Below are positions 6,975 to 15,167 of a stretch of 16,372 nt of DNA, in pieces (within the stretch, counting starts at the first letter, position 1; each line of letters begins with the position of its first letter). Origin of the DNA: Bacteroidales bacterium UBA2861 (GTDB taxonomy: Bacteria; Bacteroidota; Bacteroidia; Bacteroidales; UBA932); NCBI GenBank assembly GCA_002350615.1, contig DEFD01000034.1:1-16372 (forward strand), read 5' to 3'. The translations under genes and the position numbers were made by a program. The notes beneath the pieces are model-generated. The model saw only the letters and a list, made by a program, of their open reading frames with translations. It was not told the DNA's origin and did no database searches.

Positions 6975-9410
6975 TTAAATAAAACGTTTTTTACCTTGCA
7001 TCTTGGCAGGCTGGATCTCCTTGACACCGGACTTGGCGACTTTGGCGGGGGAGAGGCTTGTCTTATGGTTTGCCTCAACCCTCTTGATCCCGCTTACAGG
7101 CTTGATGCCCTTGGCTCCGGCAGGCGTAACGAAGTTGATCTTCTGGAGTTTCACTGCAGTCTTGGCAAGATTGTGGCGTGCGATTCCCGAAGGTTCGGGA
7201 TCCGGCGCTGCGGCAGGTTTTCCGTCAGGGTAGAATAATTCCTCTCCTGTTCCGAAAGTGCCCTTACCTTTCACACCGTATGCCAGGAAGAAATGGTAGT
7301 ATCCGTCTTCATCGATGTATCCCTTCTCCGAAGTATCCAACCCTATATACTCTGCCCAGCCGTCCTCGATGAGTTCATCAACGTGCTGGTAATCGCATAC
7401 CGACACAGGCCCATATTGGGAATGAGTATATCCTGTCGGCTGGATGGGAACAGAAATCGTGTCATTCTGTACGTCGAAGGCAAAGGAAACTCCAGAGCCC
7501 CAATTAGGAATCTCATAAAGATTGCTGTTGGGATTGAATTCCAAATTCAGCCCCTCGTCGTCGCCCTTCCAGAACACGGAATAGGTGTAAGTTGCGGTCT
7601 CCTTCTTTATAACCTCGTTCGGCAGACCGTCAGTAGTTATGGTGGAGTACTTGACAGTTACGTCGTATCCGTTGGTAGCCCAAACTATGAAGTAGTAGGT
7701 GGTAAGAGCCTTACGTCCTGTGATAATATCCGTATATCCCTTGTCATTGACGTTTGCAAGCTGCGCTGCTGTGAGACCGTACTCTTCCAGTTCGGGGTAG
7801 TAGTCGTTGGGATTTGCAAGGATGTCTTCGATGGCCGCGTCAATACCGCCTGCTGATTCGACATCAGCTGCTGTGTAAACCATCGGTATTGCGCCGGTGA
7901 TGCCGGAACCGGAGATGGTGAATGCGAAGCTTGTGATAGGAGAGTATCCCTGAGAAGCATAAGGCGATGTACTGCCGGTCTCCACATTGAGGATAACTTC
8001 ATTGCTTTCCCCGGTGAGCAGGTATTCGAAACTTACGCTGGCGCTTGCCTTGACCTGCTTGAGGGTGTCGAAAGCTGCAGCTACAAGGGTGTAAACACCT
8101 GTTGCGGGGGCGGCGACGCTGTCCACGAAGGAAACTCCGAGGGCATCCACATAAGTCGCATACTTGTAGTCGATGGTGTCCTTCGCTATGGCGTTGACCT
8201 CATTGGCGATGGCAGCAGAAGATACCTTCCCTTCGAGGATGGTATATCCTACCTTTGCGACATCGGCGCCAAGGTCGAATGCCACGGGGACGACGTTGTT
8301 GCCTTCGCTGTCCTGCTGGGTGATACCGGAGCTGAGTTCAAGGCTGAAGTCTTCACGGGTGAAGCCTTCGGCGATACCTACGATGTCTATTCCATCCTTT
8401 TTGGCTCCATAGTCGAACGTTGTATTATATATGCCGGGATAGGAGTAGAAATAGAATCCTCCGTTGCCGTCATAGTATGACACTGAATTATACAAATCGT
8501 TCATTACAATAAAATGCAGGAACGGACGGGCATAGGAATAGTACACTTGGTAGAAACTGAAATAATCCCATTCATAAAGGTCCTGGCCGCCGGTCGTGAA
8601 TACATAGGCAGGTTTCATATGAATCAACTCTGCATTTTCGGGAATTACCTTGCCGGCAGGGACAATCGGAGAATGGCTTTCCTCATCACAAGTGCAAGCC
8701 TGATCCTCGACATACCAGTCAAACTCCAGGTGGTAATTTTCTCCTACTCCGAAGAATCCTCCGTCCTCGCTGCCTTCACCCACAAGCTCCTCGCCATAGG
8801 TGATGCAATGGCGGATTCCTCCTACTTCATAATACTTGATGTAACCAGTGTGAACCTCACCCCAGAAACCTTGTGTGAAGGTTACCTTCGCAGGCTTGGT
8901 GGAGTCGGCAGGGCTTACAAAATCGATGTAAGCTACGCACATCACCTTGTAGTCGCAGGAAATGAGGTTGCTGCTGTAGTTGGATGCATATTCGTCGCCT
9001 TCGATGGTAAGATGCAGGGAATACTGCACGCCTTCTTCCGCTTCGGAAAAATCGATGGCTACGAAAGATTCTTCCTGCCCGTCAATGAACTCAATGTCGG
9101 ACACGGTGAAGAACACGGAGTCAGCAGCGACTGATGCACCCTTTGAATCGGTGTAGCTGAGGCTCACCGCAGGCTTTACCACAAGAGCTCCGTCGGTATT
9201 GCCACGGCGTACGATGATGGTGTCCTGCTTTACCTGGGTGGGGTCGAAAATCTGAGTCTCGCTGGTAACATCCTGTTTGGGGAAATAAACTCCCTCGCAG
9301 GCTTCGTTATCCGGTTTGCCAGGTTTGAAGTTCTCATCCGGCTGGCAGGATGCGAGGCCGAGAAGGGAGGCTGCGGCAAAGAGATAGATGAATTTATTGA
9401 TTGTTCTCAT
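6975..9410 (-). CDS. SusCD-associated surface lipoprotein with basic C-terminal tail
   Basis: This 811-residue lipoprotein has the signal peptide MRTINKFIYLFAAASLLGLA followed by the lipobox Cys22. Residues about 40-150 (VYFPKQDVTSETQIFDP, TIIVRRGNTDG, ADSVFFTVSDIEF, EEGVQYSLHLTIEGDEY) resemble the N-terminal beta domain of lipoproteins encoded after susD, such as the DUF4843/DUF1735 type. The middle is rich in Tyr, Phe and Trp, and one or more fibronectin-III-like modules are likely near 390-470 and 490-620 (KALTTYYFIVWATNGYDV). A bulky aromatic region follows, and the protein ends with about 70 residues rich in Lys. The position third in the operon (20 bases after susD) is where SusE/SusF-type ligand-binding proteins usually sit. 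It is probably exposed on the cell surface and binds the imported ligand. I do not recognise a specific family for most of its length. Confidence 0.8.
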   Translation of the reverse strand: MRTINKFIYLFAAASLLGLASCQPDENFKPGKPDNEACEGVYFPKQDVTSETQIFDPTQVKQDTIIVRRGNTDGALVVKPAVSLSYTDSKGASVAADSVFFTVSDIEFIDGQEESFVAIDFSEAEEGVQYSLHLTIEGDEYASNYSSNLISCDYKVMCVAYIDFVSPADSTKPAKVTFTQGFWGEVHTGYIKYYEVGGIRHCITYGEELVGEGSEDGGFFGVGENYHLEFDWYVEDQACTCDEESHSPIVPAGKVIPENAELIHMKPAYVFTTGGQDLYEWDYFSFYQVYYSYARPFLHFIVMNDLYNSVSYYDGNGGFYFYSYPGIYNTTFDYGAKKDGIDIVGIAEGFTREDFSLELSSGITQQDSEGNNVVPVAFDLGADVAKVGYTILEGKVSSAAIANEVNAIAKDTIDYKYATYVDALGVSFVDSVAAPATGVYTLVAAAFDTLKQVKASASVSFEYLLTGESNEVILNVETGSTSPYASQGYSPITSFAFTISGSGITGAIPMVYTAADVESAGGIDAAIEDILANPNDYYPELEEYGLTAAQLANVNDKGYTDIITGRKALTTYYFIVWATNGYDVTVKYSTITTDGLPNEVIKKETATYTYSVFWKGDDEGLNLEFNPNSNLYEIPNWGSGVSFAFDVQNDTISVPIQPTGYTHSQYGPVSVCDYQHVDELIEDGWAEYIGLDTSEKGYIDEDGYYHFFLAYGVKGKGTFGTGEELFYPDGKPAAAPDPEPSGIARHNLAKTAVKLQKINFVTPAGAKGIKPVSGIKRVEANHKTSLSPAKVAKSGVKEIQPAKMQGKKRFI

Positions 9411-9430
9411 AATTCAAAAGTCATTAGGAG

Positions 9431-11098
9431 TTAATCGGTAACGCCGTCCCTCAGAAGAGGATTCTGGTCCGTCTTGGGCTGTGAGCCGTCGTTGTTGTCG
9501 ATGATGGAGAAGTTGGTATTCAACTCATCCTCAGGGAAACGGAGAAGGAGCCATCCGTCGTTGGCTTCCATGTTGAAACGGAAGGCGGCGGAGATGTTGC
9601 TGCTGAACTCATCGTCATGGAATCTGACAAGAGGTTTGCCGAGACGCTTGGTGTCGAATACTCCGAAACCTTCGCCCCAGAGCTCGACACGCCGCTGGAA
9701 CCAGATTTCGTCGGCAAGGCTCAGACCACGGCCGCTTACCGAATAAGCGGGATCACGATAAGTCTTCACATAGTTCTCAAGCACCTGGGCGGCTTCACCG
9801 GCCTTGTTGAGTTCCGGGCTGTTGAGGCATTCCGCCTGGATGAGATACATCTCGTCGATACGCATGAGCGGGGTATCCTCGTCGTTGTCGATGGTTGCGA
9901 TGGGATTGCATCCGAACTTCACATTCGTGTAGGGAAGGAAAGGAAGTTTGGTATCGCCGCCGTCGCTATAGTTTGCTACGTCCGGATGTCCGTTCCAGGT
10001 AAGGCCGTTGATCAGGCTTGACTTCAGGTTTTCATCCACCCACCACTGCTTGCGGATATCCGTTGCGGGAATCTTGTCGTAAAGCAGTTTGTTGATGCAG
10101 GTGTAGGACTGGGTTGCAGGAGCGTAGCCGTTCGCGGAGAAAGACCTGAGCCAGCTGCTCGTAGTGGCATTGGCAAAGATCTTTGCGATGTCGGCGGTCA
10201 TGTCGTAACCCCAGAGCCAGTCCACCTCGTTGATGTTCTCGAAAGCAGTGCCGTCTTCAAGGGCGGTCTGAAGTTCGGAAATGGTCTTGGGGCGGATCCC
10301 CGCTGCTGTAGCAAGCTCGATTGCGGCACTTGCATCGTCATATGCCTCCTGGTATTCTTTCATGTCAAGGTGGGCGCGGGCACGAAGGCCGAGTGCCACG
10401 GCCTTGTTGATATTGGCCTTTGTCGGGCGGGCATATCCGTCGAGATTCTCAACCGCGTAGTCGAGGTCGCTGAGAATAACGTCATAAACCTCCTGCACGG
10501 TGGCGCGGGGATTGTGGGTAAAGTCCTCGATTTCGGGACTGAGCAGCGGAATGCAGAGACCTTCCTTGTTGCTGACAAACTGGAATCCCGGAGCGATGAG
10601 CAGGTAGGAATATGCGCGAATTGCACGAGCCTGCGCTATCATGTAGCGTGAGTCGGCGTCATCGACATTGTCATCAAAACCGCCAAGGAAGGTGTTTACG
10701 TCACTGATCATGTTATAAGGTGAGCAGTAACGGACGTATGGGTTGGCGTAGTTGGCATTGCGGGAAGTATATTCTCCGCAAACGCTGAACCAGTTGTAAT
10801 TGCTGTCAGCGATAAGTGCATCAGCACCTTCGAGGTCGTTGCAGAACAGCATCATCAGGAATCCGAAATTGTCCGGACGGTTGCTGGAAAACGAGATCTG
10901 GAGCGGCTTGCCGATATTGGTGAGCATACCGTTGAATGAAGCTGAAGCACGGGACGGCTGAACCGCGTTGGTCTCTTGAACCTGAGAGGCAAGCAAGGTG
11001 CCGCCGGCCGGCTGAATATCGTCAAAGTCTGTGCAGGCTGCCACTGAGAGGGCCGCTGCAAGAACTGGAATCAATCTATAGAGTTTCATATTCTTCAT
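9431..11098 (-). CDS. SusD/RagB family nutrient-binding outer-membrane lipoprotein
   Basis: This 555-residue lipoprotein is the lid of a SusCD importer: it binds the ligand at the cell surface and closes over the SusC barrel. The signal peptide ends in SVAAC (Cys22). The SusD fold shows in the tetratricopeptide-like helical stretch (RYMIAQARAIRAYSYLLIA near residues 151-170, then ATVQEVYDVILSDLDYAVENL and KAVALGLRARAHLDMKEYQEAYDDASAAIEL). It also shows in the C-terminal segment (LMRIDEMYLIQAECLN, WFQRRVELWGEGFGVFDTKRLGKP, LRFPEDELNTN, DQNPL). Length is typical. It starts 9 bases after susC, and translation may begin at the first ATG or at MKLYRLI three codons later. The absence of glycoside hydrolases nearby, with an S8 protease downstream, makes a peptide ligand (RagB-like use) as plausible as a glycan. 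Confidence 0.95.
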   Translation of the reverse strand: MKNMKLYRLIPVLAAALSVAACTDFDDIQPAGGTLLASQVQETNAVQPSRASASFNGMLTNIGKPLQISFSSNRPDNFGFLMMLFCNDLEGADALIADSNYNWFSVCGEYTSRNANYANPYVRYCSPYNMISDVNTFLGGFDDNVDDADSRYMIAQARAIRAYSYLLIAPGFQFVSNKEGLCIPLLSPEIEDFTHNPRATVQEVYDVILSDLDYAVENLDGYARPTKANINKAVALGLRARAHLDMKEYQEAYDDASAAIELATAAGIRPKTISELQTALEDGTAFENINEVDWLWGYDMTADIAKIFANATTSSWLRSFSANGYAPATQSYTCINKLLYDKIPATDIRKQWWVDENLKSSLINGLTWNGHPDVANYSDGGDTKLPFLPYTNVKFGCNPIATIDNDEDTPLMRIDEMYLIQAECLNSPELNKAGEAAQVLENYVKTYRDPAYSVSGRGLSLADEIWFQRRVELWGEGFGVFDTKRLGKPLVRFHDDEFSSNISAAFRFNMEANDGWLLLRFPEDELNTNFSIIDNNDGSQPKTDQNPLLRDGVTD

Positions 11099-11107
11099 GA
11101 TTAAAGA

Positions 11108-14100
11108 TTAGAAATTCACGGTTACGCCGCCGGTGACTGTGCGTCTTGCGGAGTAATAGCTCTGGTTGATACCGGATCCGGAGGTGTAGCCGCCGAGCCC
11201 CACGCCGAAGCGGGGATCGACACCCTTGCGGGCAGAAAGAACGTAGAGATTCTCACCGGTAACATAGAAGCGTACTGAAGAAAGCTTGATCTTGCTGACA
11301 AGCTTGCTGGGGAGGGTGTAACCGAGGGTTACATTGTCCAGGCTAAGGAAGTTGGAAGACACGATAAAACGGTCAACCGCGCTCTGGCCTACCTGAGTGT
11401 CGCCGTCCCAACGGGGAACGTCAGTGTTGGTGTTGGTCGGAGTCCATGCCTTGAGGATGTCCTTGTGCAGGGCGCTACCGGCGTTGTTTTGGCTGTGCAT
11501 GAGAGCCTGGTAGTTGCCGTCGTAGTAACGGCCGCCGAGCTGATACGAACATTGGATGGCAAAGTCGAATCCGAATGCTGCGACGCTGGTTCCGAGACCG
11601 CCGGTAAGCTTCGGAAGGAAGTCACCGATATCATACTTGGTGGCCTTCGAGAAGTTGTCGGTCTTGTATTCATTGCCGTCATCGTCCTTAACCCAGTAAA
11701 GTGCGGCACCTGTGTTCTTGTCGACTCCGGCGTATTTGTACATGTATCCCTGATAGAGGGAACCGCCTTCGCGGACAATCCTGTAACTGCCCTTGATACC
11801 GTCCTTGGAAACGCTGGGATCCAGTTCAAGAATCTTGTTCTTGTTGTGGCTGAAGTTTGCATTCCAGTTCCAGACGACATTCTTGTTGGCGATGATGTTT
11901 CCGTCAAGTGAAAGCTCGATACCCTTGTTGTTCAGGGAGCCTACGTTCACATTTTCGTATCCTGTAGGATTACCGGAAGAAAGGGGAACGCTCTTTGCGT
12001 AAAGCAGGTCCTTGGTGGTCTGGCTGTAGATGTCAAGGCTTCCGTTGAGGTATCCGTTGAGCAGTTCGAAGTCGGCACCGAAGTTGAGGCTTTGCTTGGT
12101 CTCCCAAGTAAGGTTCGGGTTGCCCTTGTATGTAACGGAAAGGCTGTAGGTGTCCGTATCCTTATTGTAGGAGTGGGTGTACTGGTCTGCATAAGGATAG
12201 AGGGAACCGATGTTGTCGTTGCCGGTTTCGCCATAGCTGAGTTTGACCTTGAGCATGTTCACCCAGGAAACGTCCTTCAGGAAATTCTCCTGGCTGACAA
12301 GCCATGCGGCGCCAGCCGACCAGAAGTTGCCCCAGCGGTGTCCTTCTGCAAAGCGGGAGGAGGCATCGCGGCGGTATGAAGCATTTATGAAATACTTGCC
12401 GTCATAGTCGTACTGAAGACGTCCGAAATAACCTTCCGTTGCGTATTTGTTGGTGTTGGACCTGAGCTGTTTCGACGAAGTCGGAGTGTCATCTGCGTTG
12501 TTGAGTTCTCCGATGAGAGGGTCGAACAGGTGGTAGTTGTATCCGGACAGGCCCTGACTGGTATAGTTGTAACCTTCATATCCTGCGAAGATATCGACGT
12601 TGTGAACGCTGAGGAAAGTCTTCTTGTACTCGGCGAGGAACTGCTTGTTCACGGAGAAGAAACGGCTGTGAGACACATAAGCCTGTCCATCCACCGCTGC
12701 GGCCGAGCCGAAAACGCTCGCGAGGCTGTTTTTGCGGGTGTTGTCGTCGGTGAGGCTGATGTTGCCGGTGAGGCTGAGGCCCTTGACTGGAGTGAGGATG
12801 AATCCCCATTTTCCGGTAAGGACATCCGCATAGTTGGTTGCCGAGTCGTACTTGTTGTCACGGATGGCGTTGCCGACTGTGCTGGCACGGACCTGGTTCG
12901 TATTGTTGGAATCGAACAGGATGCGGCCGTTGTTCTTCACGATGTAAGGGTTGCCGCCTGCGTCAAGTTTGCGGACGTAGAGCGGATAGATGGGCGCGAT
13001 ACTGTTCACGAGATAGAACAGGTTGCCGCTGGACCCCCAGTCACCTCCGCCGTTGACGGATTCGGAAATGCTGTGAGAGAAACCCATCGTAGAAATGAGT
13101 TTAATCCAGTCCTTTGCCTGGTATTCTGCATTGATACGGCCGGTGTAGCGCTGATAATCGGAATTTTCAATAATACCTCCATCTTTCAGGTAGCCTGCGC
13201 TGGCATAGTAGTTGAACCTGCCGGCAGCACCGCTTGCCGAGATGTTGTATTCCTGACGGAAGCCTGTCTTGAAAGTTTCCTTGTACCAGTCATCCGGAAT
13301 ATAGTAGTATTCACCGTCGCTGTAGCCAAGTTTCGCATTGGGGTTCAGCTTGAAGTTGTAACCTATGAGGTTTTCGCCCTCGGGAACAGTGAAGACCTGA
13401 TATCCGAGACCTCCGTTGTTCTGGTCGTAGAGGTAGGTGTTTGCAAAAGCATAACTCTCCGCTGCGGAGTGGCCGGTGTACCAGTAGCTGTTATACATCT
13501 TGGTGAACCACTGCTCGTAGTACTGCCCGGGATCTGTGATGACATCATACTGGGGAATGAGTCGGGTATTTGTGCCGAAACGGGCATCAAATTTGACTTT
13601 GGCTTCCCCCGGGGTACCTTTCTTGGTGGTGATGAGCACAACGCCATTGGCGCCGCGGTTACCGTAAATGGCAGCCGCAGATGCGTCCTTAAGGACGGAA
13701 ATGCTTTCGACATCCTGAGGGTTGATGTCGGAAATCGAACCATCATAAGGTGATCCGTCAAGAATGATGAGAGGGTCGTTGCTTGCCTGGTATGAACCGT
13801 AACCGCGGATACGGATAGTGTTGGAACCACCCGATGCAGGGTCGCCGCTGGCGGAGAAAACCTGCACGCCGGGCGTGGTACCTGCAAGAGCGCTGGTGAC
13901 ACTGGTAGTGACCTTCTTTTCAATCTCCTCGGATTTGACCATCGCTGCAGAGCCGGTAAAGGAGCTCTTGGTGGAAGTACCGTAGCCAACGATGATAGTC
14001 TCCTCGAGCAGCTGGCTGTCGATGGAGAGGGCGACATTGATCGCCGCCTGCCCGTTCACCGGCTGAATCTGTTCGAGGTAACCCTGTAATGAGAACTGGA

Positions 14101-14317
14101 GGCTGCCGTTGGACGGGACGCTGATGGAATAGGAACCATCGCCCTGTACGCTGACACCTCTGGACGTTCCCTGAACGATAACCATCGTTCCGGGAAGCGG
14201 TTCACCGGTGGCGGCATCCGTCACGGTTCCCTTCACAGTGATATTCTGTGCGAAGGAGAACGCTGCGGAAAGCAGGAGCACCAGTGAAGCTGTGAAAAGT
14301 TTTGCTGCTTTTCTCAT
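11108..14317 (-). CDS. SusC/RagA family TonB-dependent outer-membrane transporter
   Basis: This 1069-residue outer-membrane barrel imports oligomeric nutrients using TonB energy, in partnership with SusD. Order of parts: signal peptide (about 1-23, cleavage after SFA), carboxypeptidase-D-regulatory-like beta domain (about 25-100), TonB box EETIIVGYGT (105-114) and plug domain (about 115-235). The plug carries the SusC signature DPLIILDGSPYDGSISDINP and ISVLKDASAAAIYGNRGANG. The 22-strand barrel follows, ending in the aromatic terminus TGGVTVNF. It is the first gene of a four-gene operon (SusC, SusD, 811-residue lipoprotein, Big2 lipoprotein). The ATG at 14315-14317 is 11 bases from a perfect 68-bp inverted repeat that recurs at the right edge of the window. 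Its transcription is therefore likely subject to DNA inversion: the DNA beyond 14390 that must supply or carry the promoter is the invertible segment. The ligand is not predictable. Confidence 0.96.
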   Translation of the reverse strand: MRKAAKLFTASLVLLLSAAFSFAQNITVKGTVTDAATGEPLPGTMVIVQGTSRGVSVQGDGSYSISVPSNGSLQFSLQGYLEQIQPVNGQAAINVALSIDSQLLEETIIVGYGTSTKSSFTGSAAMVKSEEIEKKVTTSVTSALAGTTPGVQVFSASGDPASGGSNTIRIRGYGSYQASNDPLIILDGSPYDGSISDINPQDVESISVLKDASAAAIYGNRGANGVVLITTKKGTPGEAKVKFDARFGTNTRLIPQYDVITDPGQYYEQWFTKMYNSYWYTGHSAAESYAFANTYLYDQNNGGLGYQVFTVPEGENLIGYNFKLNPNAKLGYSDGEYYYIPDDWYKETFKTGFRQEYNISASGAAGRFNYYASAGYLKDGGIIENSDYQRYTGRINAEYQAKDWIKLISTMGFSHSISESVNGGGDWGSSGNLFYLVNSIAPIYPLYVRKLDAGGNPYIVKNNGRILFDSNNTNQVRASTVGNAIRDNKYDSATNYADVLTGKWGFILTPVKGLSLTGNISLTDDNTRKNSLASVFGSAAAVDGQAYVSHSRFFSVNKQFLAEYKKTFLSVHNVDIFAGYEGYNYTSQGLSGYNYHLFDPLIGELNNADDTPTSSKQLRSNTNKYATEGYFGRLQYDYDGKYFINASYRRDASSRFAEGHRWGNFWSAGAAWLVSQENFLKDVSWVNMLKVKLSYGETGNDNIGSLYPYADQYTHSYNKDTDTYSLSVTYKGNPNLTWETKQSLNFGADFELLNGYLNGSLDIYSQTTKDLLYAKSVPLSSGNPTGYENVNVGSLNNKGIELSLDGNIIANKNVVWNWNANFSHNKNKILELDPSVSKDGIKGSYRIVREGGSLYQGYMYKYAGVDKNTGAALYWVKDDDGNEYKTDNFSKATKYDIGDFLPKLTGGLGTSVAAFGFDFAIQCSYQLGGRYYDGNYQALMHSQNNAGSALHKDILKAWTPTNTNTDVPRWDGDTQVGQSAVDRFIVSSNFLSLDNVTLGYTLPSKLVSKIKLSSVRFYVTGENLYVLSARKGVDPRFGVGLGGYTSGSGINQSYYSARRTVTGGVTVNF

Positions 14318-14328
14318 TGGTTGAACTT

Positions 14329-14396
14329 TTAATTAAACATATACTATACTAACTAAACATGTAGTCTGCTTTGTTGCACTTTTAAACGGTCGTTTT
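14329..14396 (+). repeat. Left 68-bp inverted repeat (IR-L), susC leader
   Basis: This stretch is identical, base for base, to the reverse complement of 16305-16372. It begins TTAATTAAACATATACTA and ends AAACGGTCGTTTT. The outer end is 11 bases from the susC start codon. On the inner side identity stops one base past the 12-bp palindrome core of the presumed crossover site, then continues only patchily (6 of the next 10 bases). Identity that stops at the crossover site is what two homologous leaders joined to a unique invertible segment would show. Confidence 0.97.
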
Positions 14397-14404
14397 TAAG
14401 TGCA
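14375..14404. other. Left invertase crossover site (inferred)
   Basis: This is a 30-bp imperfect dyad: arm TGCACTTTTAAACG (14375-14388), centre GT (14389-14390), arm CGTTTTTAAGTGCA (14391-14404). The arms match at 12 of 14 positions. A dyad with a 2-bp non-palindromic centre is the geometry on which serine invertases make their 2-bp staggered cuts, and the centre gives the site its direction. The core AAACG-nn-CGT resembles the inverted-repeat consensus I recall for Bacteroides fragilis Mpi sites (ARACGTWCGT); that recollection is unchecked. Confidence 0.8.
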
Positions 14405-14431
14405 CCGAGCAGAGAACTCACAAAAATTTAG

Positions 14432-14438
14432 TAACTTG
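14432..14438 (+). promoter_or_regulatory. Candidate -7 box for the invertase operon
   Basis: TAACTTG followed by CACC lies 25 bases before the ATG of the first operon gene. It is one T short of the Bacteroidota -7 consensus TAnnTTTG, and no -33 TTTG was found upstream. The octamer AACTTGCA recurs at 16280-16287 near the other end of the segment. The position is right for a promoter, but the match is imperfect. Confidence 0.35.
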
Positions 14439-14463
14439 CACCCGTTAAAAAGAATATGGAGCC

Positions 14464-14694
14464 ATGGAAACCTCTTATCCGGCACGCGACAGAATAGAAT
14501 ATATCATCGCATTCATCAACGAATTCGGCAAGCGCTTCGGCCTTACGGATTCACAGGCGTATCGCTACCTTAAGACCTATGGTGCCATCACCAACATCGA
14601 TAAACACTATGGAGCCCTACATACGCAAGATTTCAGAGGGAACGTTGATGATGTTGCAACTTTCTGTAGAAGAATGGGAGGACAGTTGATATGA
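14464..14694 (+). CDS. DUF3791 family protein
   Basis: This 76-residue, mostly helical protein has a long amphipathic helix (RIEYIIAFINEFGKRFGLTDSQAYRYL), then ITNIDKHYGALHTQDFRGNVDDVATFCRRMGG. The Y-x-x-LHTQ motif and the size fit DUF3791, a family usually encoded directly before a DUF3990 gene in Bacteroidota, as here. It has no signal peptide or membrane segment, so it is cytoplasmic. Its stop overlaps the next start by four bases (ATGA, 14691-14694), implying translational coupling and perhaps a physical partnership. By analogy to small proteins coupled to toxin-like enzymes it may be an antidote, but this is inference. It is the first gene of the operon inside the invertible segment, with a candidate promoter box 25 bases upstream. 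Confidence 0.75.
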   Translation: METSYPARDRIEYIIAFINEFGKRFGLTDSQAYRYLKTYGAITNIDKHYGALHTQDFRGNVDDVATFCRRMGGQLI

Positions 14695-15167
14695 TACTCT
14701 ATCATGGCTCAAACGTCGCAATTAGAGATATTGATCTCTCTAAATCCCGACCCGGTAAGGACTTTGGCAAGGGCTTCTACCTTTCACCGGACAAGCGTCA
14801 AGCTATAGAAATGGCCGAGAGTAAGGTCGCTTTTCTCGGCGGCGAACCCATCGTGACAGAATTTGAATTCGATGCTGACATTATCACTTCGAACAATCTC
14901 AAAATCAAGACCTTTGATGGCTACACAGAAGAATGGGCCAAGTTTATCTATGAAAACCGCGAAAATTTCTCAGACGCGCCAATTCACGACTACGACATCA
15001 TCTATGGCCCCATTGCCAATGACAAAGTTGGTGCGCAGATTAGAAACTTCAAGAACGGAAGCATCGACCTGGAGGAACTTCTTCGCCGTATCAAATATCT
15101 CAAGGGGATAACGTTCCAATATTATTTCGGCACCGAAGCCGCCATCAAAACCCTCCACAAGTTATGA
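14691..15167 (+). CDS. DUF3990 protein, ADP-ribosyltransferase-like fold
   Basis: This is a 158-residue cytoplasmic protein. It begins ILYHGSN, the first-strand His motif of H-Y-E type ADP-ribosyltransferases, followed by DFGKGFYLSPDKRQAIEMAES, the usual second motif with an aromatic residue and the helix behind it. A later DYDIIYGPIANDKV segment closes the conserved core. These features match DUF3990, which I recall being grouped with ADP-ribosyltransferase folds. The expected chemistry is transfer of ADP-ribose from NAD+ to an unknown target; the catalytic glutamate is not certain from reading, so activity is not proven. Overlaps of four bases with the DUF3791 gene before it and the small gene after it indicate tight coupling, like toxin-antitoxin or effector-immunity sets. 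Its place inside the invertible segment is unexpected. Confidence 0.78.
   Translation: MILYHGSNVAIRDIDLSKSRPGKDFGKGFYLSPDKRQAIEMAESKVAFLGGEPIVTEFEFDADIITSNNLKIKTFDGYTEEWAKFIYENRENFSDAPIHDYDIIYGPIANDKVGAQIRNFKNGSIDLEELLRRIKYLKGITFQYYFGTEAAIKTLHKL

Larger units (their letters stand above)
14318..14463. promoter_or_regulatory. Divergent control region between susC and the invertase operon
   Basis: These 146 bases separate susC (minus) from the DUF3791 gene (plus). About half is the left 68-bp inverted repeat, which would form the susC leader RNA. TAAACAT occurs twice (14334-14340 and 14354-14360), exactly 20 bp apart. Read toward susC, TATGTTTA (14341-14334) matches the TAnnTTTG box at all but the last base, but a -33 box was not found at the right distance. 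Inside the crossover site, AATTTTTG (14428-14421, minus) is another 5-of-6 match. No promoter for susC can be assigned confidently. Confidence 0.5.

Noticed and set aside
12530..13753. Long + strand open frame of 407 codons inside susC
   Set aside because: It is antisense to the SusC barrel-coding region. Its composition (Val/Gly/Cys-rich) is that of a mirror frame, with no domain signature.
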